Positions 1 to 9,800 of a DNA stretch of 13,662 bases are shown piece after piece. This stretch comes from an uncultured Akkermansia sp. (GTDB lineage: Bacteria > Verrucomicrobiota > Verrucomicrobiia > Verrucomicrobiales > Akkermansiaceae). The notes beneath the pieces are model-generated. The model did not search any database, was not told the origin of the DNA, and saw only the letters and a program-made list of their open reading frames with translations. The stretch covers positions 1 through 13,662 of the forward strand of contig CAJGCV010000057.1 in the NCBI GenBank assembly GCA_904501915.1. The letters run 5' to 3'. Positions within the stretch are counted from its first letter, which is position 1. Every line of letters starts with the position of its first letter. Both the position numbers and the translations under genes were made by a program.

Positions 1-21
1 AAAGTCAATTGTGAATTTGAA

Positions 22-54
22 AAATCTGCACAAATGTCTCATTTATGCAGATTT
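22..54 (+). terminator. Long imperfect hairpin at the window edge, possible terminator of an upstream gene
   Basis: AAATCTGCA (22-30) pairs with TGCAGATTT (46-54). Inside, AAAT (32-35) pairs with ATTT (41-44) after one mismatch, leaving a GTCTC loop. There is only a short T-run downstream (60-63). It could be an upstream gene's terminator or simply one more palindrome of this flank. Confidence 0.35.
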
Positions 55-79
55 CACCCTTTTGGTGTACAGACATGCT

Positions 80-100
80 GGGGAGGCTGTCTGCCTCCCC
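80..100. repeat. Perfect 8-bp hairpin
   Basis: GGGGAGGC (80-87) pairs with GCCTCCCC (93-100) around a TGTCT loop. No T-tract follows, so a terminator function is unsupported on the + strand. Confidence 0.5.
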
Positions 101-138
101 TATCCAATTTACGAAACATTGGGACACATGTGAGGTTA

Positions 139-284
139 GCCCACGTTAGTGGGCGACAGCCTTTAGCGCGGGGTGGAGAGACGAAGTCGCGGAACCCCGG
201 GTTAAACAATAAAACAACCTAAACCCCGAACGCAGTAAGTGGGTGGCAGCCTGCCACGGCGTAGGGCGTAAGCCCGGAGACGGG
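139..284. repeat. Cluster of structured, REP-like hairpins
   Basis: In order: GCCCAC/GTGGGC with loop GTTA (139-154); a long stem built on CGGGGT (169-174) with ACCCCG (194-199), flanked by TTTA/TAAA (162-206) and enclosing GAC-GAA-GTC; GTGGCA/TGCCAC (243-257); GGGC-GTAA-GCCC (264-275); and CCCG-GAGA-CGGG (273-284), which overlaps the previous stem. No open frame here looks like protein. The density of perfect stems and GNRA loops suggests interspersed palindromic repeats or a structured RNA. Similar GCGGGGTGGAG...GGAACCCCGGG elements are familiar to me from other bacterial intergenic regions, but this is unverified. Confidence 0.6.
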
Positions 285-320
285 AAAGCTAAGCATCAAC
301 ATAAAGCATCACTTTCTGTC

Positions 321-352
321 ACCCGTTATCACGGGTTTTGGTTTGTTTTTTT
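321..352 (+). terminator. Intrinsic terminator-like hairpin with T-rich tail
   Basis: ACCCG (321-325) pairs with CGGGT (332-336) around TTATCA. The T-rich stretch 336-352 follows, interrupted only by GG and G and ending in a run of T. This would stop + strand transcription coming from before the window, or from a structured RNA in 121-320. Confidence 0.6.
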
Positions 353-358
353 ATTGGA

Positions 359-395
359 GCAGGCGCTGCGCGTGCTAACGCACGCTTGCACCTGC
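359..395. repeat. Extended palindrome with 6-bp core
   Basis: The core GCGTGC (370-375) pairs with GCACGC (380-385) around TAAC. An outer arm GCAGGCG (359-365) pairs with CACCTGC (389-395), with one mismatch. Confidence 0.6.
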
Positions 396-402
396 CTAAG
401 AG

Positions 403-454
403 CTATCGCCCACTACCGTGGGCTATGAATTCCGCTCGCTACGCTCACCGATAG
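403..454. repeat. Nested palindrome sharing the GCCCAC/GTGGGC stem
   Basis: GCCCAC (408-413) pairs with GTGGGC (418-423) around TACC, using the same stem as 139-154 with a different loop. CTATCG (403-408) can pair with CGATAG (449-454) as an alternative or outer arm. Confidence 0.55.
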
Positions 455-502
455 ATTCCAATTTGTCCGGCACCACCAATACGGATAACACATCAATCTT
501 TA

Positions 503-516
503 ATTGCCGGAGCAAT
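503..516. repeat. Small hairpin followed by GTAAATC direct repeats
   Basis: ATTGC (503-507) pairs with GCAAT (512-516) around CGGA. Just downstream, 524-541 repeats a CGTAAAT-like unit (AATCGTAAATCCGTAAAT). A related GTAAATCGTAAATC string occurs at 13505-13518 in the right flank. Confidence 0.4.
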
Positions 517-567
517 AATCCAAAATCGTAAATCCGTAAATAATTCCTCTGTTTCCGCATTTTCTGC

Positions 568-596
568 TTGCGTTGGCAGGGGCATTTGGGTATGAT
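568..596 (+). promoter_or_regulatory. Candidate sigma70-type promoter for the autotransporter gene
   Basis: TTGCGT at 568-573 and TATGAT at 591-596 are separated by 17 bp, a good match to -35/-10 consensus and spacing. Transcription would start near 603, giving a leader of about 60 nt. TATAAC at 604-609 is an alternative -10 but has no well-placed -35 box. The assignment is by eye only. Confidence 0.45.
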
Positions 597-664
597 GGTA
601 GGGTATAACATAGGGTGGACTATGGACACCCGCACACATTCGATTTTACCACCAGAACAAACTT
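597..664 (+). promoter_or_regulatory. Leader of the autotransporter mRNA; no clear Shine-Dalgarno sequence
   Basis: The bases directly before ATG 665 (CCACCAGAACAAACTT) contain no AGGAG-like motif. The leader can form a small hairpin (GGGTG 613-617 with CACCC 627-631). It also contains ATGs at 592, 595 and 622 in another frame, whose reading would overlap the true start. Translation probably relies on an A/C-rich unstructured start region; this is inferred. Confidence 0.5.
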
Positions 665-811
665 ATGAAATTACATCTCCCGAAATTGCTTCGCAACGCC
701 GTGCTCGCCTGCATCACAGCCGTAGCCGGTATCGCAACAACCACCGTGGGCACTGCTACCTTTGCAGGCGGCGTTGTGGCCTTCGCCATTTCTCAGCAAC
801 AAGCTCAGGCT
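665..811 (+). other. Signal peptide region, residues 1-49
   Basis: The protein starts with a basic n-region (MKLHLPKLLR), followed by about 35 mostly small or hydrophobic residues. A polar QQQAQA segment ends at Ala49 or Ala50, which gives an AXA-type cleavage site before NELNVP. The signal is longer than a usual Sec signal, as in many autotransporters. This fit fixes ATG 665 as the start. No other in-frame upstream start is credible. Confidence 0.85.
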
Positions 812-3800
812 GCCAACGAACTGAACGTCCCGACAGGGGGTAACTTCTTTGGTGGCAACTTCGAGTTCGATTTCGTTATTGCTGATGGTTATCTGTCGGG
901 CAATAACACGTCCGATGTTGTGGCATACTATGGTGGCGATAGGTTGACTGGTGACTATGGAGCAAATGCATATGCGGTGATACGAGATGGAGAGAGCCTT
1001 ACGCTGAAAGTGGGTCGTGGTAAGCTGACGGGTTCGACAGATGCGCTTGTTGCGGGAATGGAATTTGTTGACGCTGACTCGTATACCTTTGCAAGAAGCC
1101 TTGAAGCAGGTACGGTATATACAGTCAAGGTTACGGGTGGAGACCAGAACCAGGTAGTAGCACTTTTTGAAAAAGGTGCAGAAGAGGCTCTGGAGACCAT
1201 GGCAAGTGGATACAAAGGAAACATGAATGGTGGTGGTGCCGGAACCACGATGAACTCTGAGTTGAATGTAGTGTATTCAACAAGTTCTGTATACTGGAAT
1301 GGAAAAGATGGTAATGCTTCTGTAGCGGATGCTTCGAACTGGATTAGTGCTACGGGTTCTGTTCCTGCAACGCTGGAGAATGCAAACCTTGTTTTCAGTA
1401 ACCTTATTTCAGATATTACTCAGACGGTTACTTTGAGCAATATAACGCTGAGCAAAGTGTATGTTCTGGCAGATTGCCCCTGCACATTCGATGTGAGTGG
1501 CAATGTAGAGATCAATAATTCATTTTTTTATAATAATCCTGATTTTAACATTGCCGAGAATGCCGTACTCAAGTTTGTCAATACGACGGTTGATATCACA
1601 CATTCCCGACCCATGGACGGTGCTGGCAAGGTGCAGGTGGGTGCTGGTGCTGTATTGTCTGTGAATCACTCATCACAGTGGTCATCGGTTCGTTCTGCCA
1701 TTGAGGTGCTGGGCGGTGGCACGCTGAAGTTGACACAGGACGATTCAATGGGCTGGGGTGCCGCTGGTACTGAGCGCATGGGCGATGTGTTGCTCCGGGG
1801 CGACAGCGAAAGTTCCGTGGCTAAGATGCAGGTGACGGAAAAGCAGACCATGAAGACAAATGTCACTCTCGGTGGTAACGCCTTGGTGACAGGTGGACAA
1901 CTTGAGTTCTTCGGTGGTAAGATTACGGCTACGGGTACTAATAACACCATAGAGTCGGAGATATACTCTCGATCTACACAATTGGATGATGGTACGATTC
2001 ACGAAATTGAAGTAACCAATGCAGCAGATACCCTTAATATGGTAGGGCGCGTGCATGCCAGTGGCGGTGCGGGTAATAACGCAATTGCCAAGAAAGGAGC
2101 CGGCACGCTGACCTTCTCTGGGGCAAATAACATTCTTTACAAAGGATTCTATGCGGAGGGAGGTATTGTGAATTTCAACAATACCACTCGCGTGCAGGGC
2201 GGTGCACTGACTGTTTCCGAAGGTGCAACTGTAAACGTCAACTCTGCATTGACTATTACCCACGCCATCAGCAATAGCGGTAGTATTACCGTGGAGCAGG
2301 GCGGCAGCATCATCCTGGATGATGCATTAGTTGGTCAGACCCAGCAGGAAGGTTACGTGAATGGTGCTTTCGAAACTTCCGAAAATGGTTTCCGCGGCGC
2401 AGCATCGGTAACTGTTATGAGTGGCTCCGTAATACCTGGTCTCGCTTTTACGTATGCAGGCAGAGAGTACACTCCGGCCAGCGACGGTTCCATCAGTAAC
2501 GTTATTGATTTTAAGACCCTGCATGTCGTTACAGGTACGGCATACATGGGTGGTGACCAGGACACCATTAAGTCAACACACGCAGATACCATTGCGATGA
2601 GTGGTGGCAACCTGGTGGTTGCAGATGATTGCACGGCGGGTAATGTCAATTTCACAGTGGATGGTGCCACGCTGGATGCTACAGATGGTTCCCTGTTAGT
2701 GACAGGTAGTGTTGTTGCGGAAGCGCTTAACACTACCATGAAGGGTAATATCACCATCAATGGTAACGACCAGGCTAACCGAGGACTGCGCCTGACCGGC
2801 ACTAGTGAATATGATGAAGCAAACGGCACCATTACCACTCCTAACCTTATCATTACCGGTGAAGATACGGTGGTGTCAACGTATAGACTGAATCTCGGTG
2901 ATGACGGTGGTGATGCCGGTTCTAAAGAGACACGTCTGGACATCACCGCTGGAGCTGTAGTCAACGTTAATGGAACTTCCTGGAATGGGAATAATCAGGA
3001 TTCGTTCCTGCTGGCCCACTGGAGTGACGCCCGGGGCGAGGTGAATATCGAGAACGCAACGCTGAATATTCTGAACAGCGGCTTTACTGTAGTTGATAAT
3101 GCAGCTAAGTCTGCCGTCCTGAATATCAAGGATCGCGGCATCCTCAACATTTCGGCGCTTTCCAGACAGGGCTCCAGCAAGGATAAGGTTACTGTGCGGC
3201 TGGAGGCTGGCGGTACCATCAATATCGGTTCCTACGGCATTGGCCGGCATGCTGTAGACGGAACCGGTAATAACGGTGATTTCAACTTCAATATCAATGG
3301 CGGTAAGCTGGGTATCCTTTCCTCTGCAGACAGCTGGGCTACATACAAGGCACTGGAGTTGAATGGAGACCTCACCATCAACACTGAGAAGTATGATGCG
3401 GTAGCAGAAAAGTATACGGGTGGTGCGGGTCTCATCACCCTCAATGGTGTTGTGACTTCGAGTGAGCATTCCCTCATCAAGGATGGTGTGGGTACACTTG
3501 CTTTGGGTGCAGAGGTGATGAAGGATTCCAACCTCGTGGTGAATAAAGGTATCATCACCCTGGCAGCTGGAGCAACCAGCCTCAAGATTGGCAGCCTGAG
3601 CATGACTGATGGCGTTATTGGCGTTATCCGCCTGAACGCCGGGCAAACGCTGACCCTGGGTGCCGCACCCACGGGTGATATCTGCTTTGTGCTGGACGGC
3701 ATTACCTTTGAAGAAGGCGTTAACACCAAGCAGATTACCGTTGCGGATGGCGATTACAAGCCTGCAACGGCCGTGGTGGAATGCCTCACTGCCGAAAATG

Positions 3801-6800
3801 TGAGCGCCACCTATGCTGACGGTATCGTGACACTGACAAAGTCTGATACACCGCTTGCCGCTGGTGATTTGAAGTGGAATGCAGATGGTATAACCGATGA
3901 CTGGACCAGCGGCGCTACGTTCCAAAACTGGACGGTCAATGGTGTCAGCACTCGTTTCGTGGATGGCTCTACCGTTACCTTCGGTGATGACTCCTCTTCC
4001 ACCGGTGAGATCGTTACTATTACCGGTACGGTGGCGACGGGTGGCGTAACTGTGAATGGCACAGGCTGGGTATTCGACGGCAGCGGTAATATCGGTACGG
4101 CTGTGGAAGTCGGGAATGATAAGAGTGGAGGAGTATCCAACACCGGTAAGCTGACCCTGGCAGAAAATGCATCTGCCACGTTCCGTGCAAATGCTGCATT
4201 TGACCAGATAGAATTCGGCACAGGTTCCACCCTTATTGTTGAAAACGCAGCAACGGTTCAATATCAGACACAGGCCACACAGAATGCTGCAATTGCAGCA
4301 AGGACCATTTCTCTTGATAATGCGTCCTTGTCACTCCATCCGAGAGGAGATGAGCAGAGCATCACAATCGACACGCTGAAGATTGCGGGTGAATCGACGC
4401 TGGAGACGGTGACTAATAACAGTGCCTATCAGATGGCTTTTGATGTAAAGAATCTGACATCTGACAATAAGTCGGCTGTTCTGCATCTGAAATCCGGCTC
4501 TAAAACTGGCAAAACGACTACCTTTAATCTGGAAGGTACAGGTGAATATGTGGGTGATATCAAGCTCACCGCCAATGCTCAGGATGGCCGCAGGGTTGCT
4601 TTGAACCTGAACAGTGCAAATGTTGCCAAAAATGCGGTTATTACCTATGTGCAGCAAAACGGTACCGACGACCATATTGCCATCGGTCTTGGCACAGATG
4701 CCACCGTTCGCGGTATTGCCGGCACCATGAGCAATACGATTGGTCGTATTTGTGCCTACACCCTGGACAAGAATACACAAAGCTTCGACAAGGCAGAGGA
4801 TAATATTACCACTGCCCGCACGCTGACTATTGCCACCAGGGAGGGCGATGCTCACAGCACCAATGCAAGCCTGGGATATAAGCTTAATCTGGTGAAGACA
4901 GGAGCAGGTTCCCAGAGCTTTACGGGCGACTTGTCAGTCTTCAACGGCACCATGACCGTGAGCGGCGGCACGCTGAGTGTCAGCTCCATTGGCGCTGCTA
5001 CGGCCATGAGCATCACCTCTGCCGGCGCCACTCTGGCTGTGGCAGATACCGCTGGTGTGGTTCTCGGCAGCGGCAAGAGCCTCTCGGCTGTAAACGGTGC
5101 CGTGCTGGATGCTGCGCTGACCCTGAGCGGTGGTGCGCTGACTCTTGGCACAAGCGATACGGCCTGGGCTGCAGGTAGTGGTCTTTCCCTGAATAATCAG
5201 GTACTGACCCTGGATTCCACGAACAAGACGGCGCTCTCCATGAATCTTTCGAGCGAGTTGAAGACATCCGGTGGTGAGGTTGTGTTGTTTACCGATGTGA
5301 TGCTGGATACCCAACTGGTGGAGAACGCCACCCTGGGCACGTATTTCAAGGAGCTTTCCGGTTCTCTTGCTAATGCTGTTCTCACCTACAGCGGCAATAA
5401 GCTTCTGGCTACCATCAATGCATCTGACCCCCTGTATTGGATAAAGGGCCAGGGCACCTGGTCCGTGGGCTCTGAGCTGGACAAGGACGGCATCGAAGGT
5501 GGCGAAACCCAGGCCTTTGCCAATGGAGATAAGGTGACCTTCGGTCAGCTTGCTTCCGATGCTACTGTCACTATCTCCGGCACGACAGCTGCACCGCTTA
5601 CGGCAGGCGCCGTCACGGTGGATGCCGGCACCGGCAAGACCTACACCTTCGCCGTCGGCTCAGGCGAGGGCGTGAATGGCCAGCTGACTACCTCCTCCCT
5701 CACCGTCACCAGCGGTACTGCCAAGTTCAACAACGGCTCGCTCAATTTCGGCGCTTTGGAAACCATTACCGTGAACGGCGTGTTGGATATACAGGGACTT
5801 GGCTTTAACGCAGATTTGATGAAGAAACTGCAGATAGCCACTGGTACGGGCGAGGTTCAGATTGCCGGTGGGTGGTGCGTCATTAATGATTTGACCGCGC
5901 TTGAATATAACGCCGACATTAACGTGAATGGTACCCTTGAGATTCTTCGTCAAAATGGTTCCATGGATTGGACCGTGGGCAAGAAGATTATAACGAGCGG
6001 GGATGTCAAGGTTGGTCGTCACGTCAATCTGATTGTTGATGAAGATGGTTCAATTGTAGCCCCAGGTGCAATTAAGCTTGGTAATTCTAATCAAGGCACT
6101 GGTACGGTCGGCAGCGCCCTTTCCTTGCTCGAAGGTGGCAGCATCAAGGCTGATTCCATTATTCGTGGCGATGATAATGATGGAACCGGTACCAAGCTGA
6201 ATACCAATACTTTCACCATGGAAGATGGTGTGCTGGAACTCACCGGCACCCGCGGTATTGAATCTTACATTGCCACCACCATTACCGGTGGTACGCTGCA
6301 GACGGGTGACAACAGCTGGTCAATTACTGGCACGAATGAAACTGCCGTTAATATTGGTGGTGCCACCATAGCCAACATTCAGGTGGATAACACCGAAACC
6401 ACCGATGTGGCCGATGATACCCGCGCCGGCACGGGTGTTATCACCCTGGACACTGTGAATCTGACCAGCGGCCTTACCGTCACGGGCAAAGTACAGTTCA
6501 AGGGTGCCATCACCCTGGCCAAGGGCTACACCCCGACGGCAACAAAAGCCAGCCATTATGTCAAGGCAGACGGCACTACCTCCACCAGCGGTTACAAAGT
6601 GGTGGATGATGTGTACTCCCTCTCCGCCCTGGGCGAGGATGGTGCCAAGCTGAGCACCGGCACGATGACAGAGTTCCAGGATACCAACACCGAAGCGCCA
6701 GACACCACCTGGTCTGTGGTTGTGACAGAGAACGGAGCGGACAAGACCATCAACGGCGGTGTGTTTAACGGCACGGACAAGACTGTGACCTTTGCTGGTC

Positions 6801-9800
6801 AGCGCACCACGGAATACTGGGTGTGCGCAGATACGGATACGACAACGGCAGATGTGGTCTATGCCTCTACGAACACTACTGAATTCGGCAATGCAACCGC
6901 GCTGGTGCTCGATGGCGGCACCCTGCAGCTCACCACCTCCCTGGGCGGTGCCCTGGTGGGTGAGGGCGGCAGCGGCATCAAGCTCAACAGCTCCGGCACC
7001 ATCAATATCTACGATGCCGACCTGGCGGACACCGCACAGGTGGTACTGCAGGCCAGCCAGATTTCCCGCGTGACGGGCAATACCACAGCCACTGCCACCC
7101 TCACCGGCAATGGTGTGTATGACCTGGGCAGTGTGAGCAATCTGGGTTCGAATGTGGCTGACACATTGAAAGTGGTGCTCTCTGATTCCTGGACTGGTAC
7201 AGTCAAACTGGCCGGCACCATTGGCGGATTGAACCTGAATAGCCTTGCCAGTGCATCTTCCGTTGTGGAACTGGCCGGCGTTTCCGGCTGGTTGCCGCTG
7301 AATAGCACCATCAGCCGTGCTCTGCATCTGTCGGGCGATGGTTTCACCTTGAATGACAGCAGCAACGGCACTTACACCATGTCCGGTGCCATCAGCGGAA
7401 CTGGCAACCTGACCATTGAGATTCCGAATACAAATACAGACATTGCCCTGACGGGCAACCTGGAGAAGTGGTCCGGCGGCGTGAAGCTGGTGCAGCATAC
7501 GACTTCAGAGAACACGCCTAATCTGACGCTCAGCCTCACGGGTGGCGGCAATATGTTTGCCCAAACCAACAACGGTATTGAGATGGACCGCGGCGGTGTT
7601 ATGAACGTGACCATCGGTAACACGACAACGGCCACCACGATGCGCGGCACTATTACCAACAAGGGTGCTGGCACGCTGAACCTCACCATCCAGGGCGATA
7701 CTGACCTGGACGCCGCTGTGAGCAACACCGGAACGGGCACGCTGAACCTCACCAACAACGGCACACTTGATGTGGATGCCGCCACCACCGTGAGCAGCCT
7801 GACGAACGCCAGCACGCTGAATCTGAACGCTGCCACCACCGTGAGCAGCCTGACGAACGCCGGCACACTGAATCTGAACGCTGCCACCACCGTGAGCAGC
7901 CTCACCAACAATGCTGAGAAGACAGCCACCGTGGCTGCCGGTACCACGCTGAAGGCGGTGACAGTGACCAACGCGGGCACAATGACGGTGAATGGCACCC
8001 TGGCCGTGGATGACGCTGTGGCTTCCAATGTGCTGGCTGTGACCAACAGCGGCACGCTGAGCCTGGCGAACGACACCACCCTGGGCACGCTGTCCAACAG
8101 CGGCACGCTGACCGCCACCGGCAAGACCCTGACCGTGACCGGCGGCATCACCGGCGTGACAACGGGCACAGGTGAATCCGCCACTACCGCGTACGGCAGC
8201 ATTGAAGCCGGGGCTCTCACCCTGCAGGCTGCCAGCAACACCGTGAGCACGCTGACCCTCACCGGCGCCCTGACCCTGGGCAAGGCTGATGCCGCCAGCG
8301 CCCTGACGGTGAATGGCGCCATGAGTGTGGCAGAAGTGCAGGTGAACAACCTGGGCAATGCCATCTCAGCCGCTTCTCTGACCAGCACCGCACTGAATAT
8401 CTCCATCACAGAGGCATTGTTGACAAACCTGCTGGGAACGCAGGATAAGACAATGACCCTTCTGACGCTGACCGGGGAAAATGCCACGCTGGATACCAGC
8501 ATTCTGTCGGTGAATGATTATGCCTATGGCACCCTTGGTTCCTCTGAGAATGGTCAGTTCACATACGAGCTTTGTGTGTCTGCAGACGGTAAGGCTCTCA
8601 CGCTGGTGACGGCCCTTGCCGGTACTGAATGGAATGAGGCCACCGGCACACGCTGGAATGCAGCCGGCCTGCAGGATGCTGACTTTATCGATGCTGAAGA
8701 AGCTGCCAGTGGTTTTGCTGAAGCCGTGACGAAGGATACCAGTGTGGTGATTGAGCTCAGCAACGAGGCGATGCCGCAGGATTTCATCGTTGTGAATGGT
8801 GCTGTGGAGGCAAACAATCTGACGGTTGACCGCTGGGGTGTTGAGCATGGTGATTTCACAATCAGCGCTGGTGAGGATACCTTCAATGCTGTTGCAGATT
8901 CCATCACGGTTTATCAGGATATGTTCGTGAATGGCAACCGTAACCTCATCGTCGGTGATGCAGTTGCTGCTGATGGTGCGGAAGGTCTTGCGGTCAACGT
9001 TCACCATAATCTGACGATTAACGAGAGTGCCGGTTTGATTGTGGCTGCTAATGCTGCGCTGACCGTGGGAGTCGCAGATGACCCCGAAACCGAGGTTGAC
9101 GAAACGGCAGCCGGTAAACTGACGGTGAATGGTAAGTTCAGTAACGTGGGTGATGTGGATGTAAATGGCGATGTAACCATAGCAGAGAATGCTTACCTGT
9201 ACAGCGGCGTGATGGCTCTGACGGGTGCTCCGTTCGGCGATAGGCCTTCCTCCATCGACATCACAGGCAAGGTGACCAATAAGGGCAACCTGATTAATTA
9301 TGCCCTGGGTAATGTCACCATCGGTGCTGAAGGCACCCCGGCTGATACCACCTCTCTGGTGAATACCGGCAGCGTGGTAGTGAACGGCGGCACGGTGACC
9401 ATCAACGGCAGTATGGATAATGCTGAAGCTGGCAGCCTGACTGTGGGCAGTGCTGAGATGGCTGTGACCGGCGCGCTGGATAACACCAGCGGCAGTATTG
9501 CCATCGGCTCTGCAGCTGTTGCAGATGACCCTGCAACGGAAGACACGAATGAGTCCGCTGCGGCAACCTATGGTACACTGACTGTGGGTGGCAAGCTGGA
9601 TAACACCAGCGGCAGCATCAGCATTGCCGAGGGCAGCAGCCTGTCCGTGGGTGGCGCGCTGGATAACACCAGCGGCGGCCGCATCAGCATTGCCGAGGGC
9701 AGCAGCCTGACCGTGGGCACAACGTCTGCCACCGCTGACCTGACCAACGGCGGCGGCACGCTGGATATCACCGGCGGTACGCTGGCTGTGAGCGGTGCGC

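Noticed and set aside
34..428. Small + strand open frames at 34-222 and 243-428
   Set aside because: They run through perfect hairpins, have no SD or homologous-looking sequence and read as random translations of structured repeats.
423..635. 70-codon minus-strand frame
   Set aside because: It overlaps the palindrome at 403-454 and the likely promoter. The peptide has no recognisable feature.
701..712. VLAC at residues 13-16 as a lipoprotein lipobox
   Set aside because: Hydrophobic signal sequence continues well beyond the Cys to residue 42, and an AQA cleavage site follows. A barrel-anchored autotransporter does not need a lipid anchor.
568..843. 91-codon + strand frame overlapping the gene start
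   Set aside because: Its Arg/His-rich C-terminal part is an out-of-frame reading of the signal-peptide region. It starts inside the candidate promoter.
1529..1534. Perfect TATAAT inside the coding region
   Set aside because: No -35-like hexamer at suitable distance; it is a by-product of the AT-rich codons.
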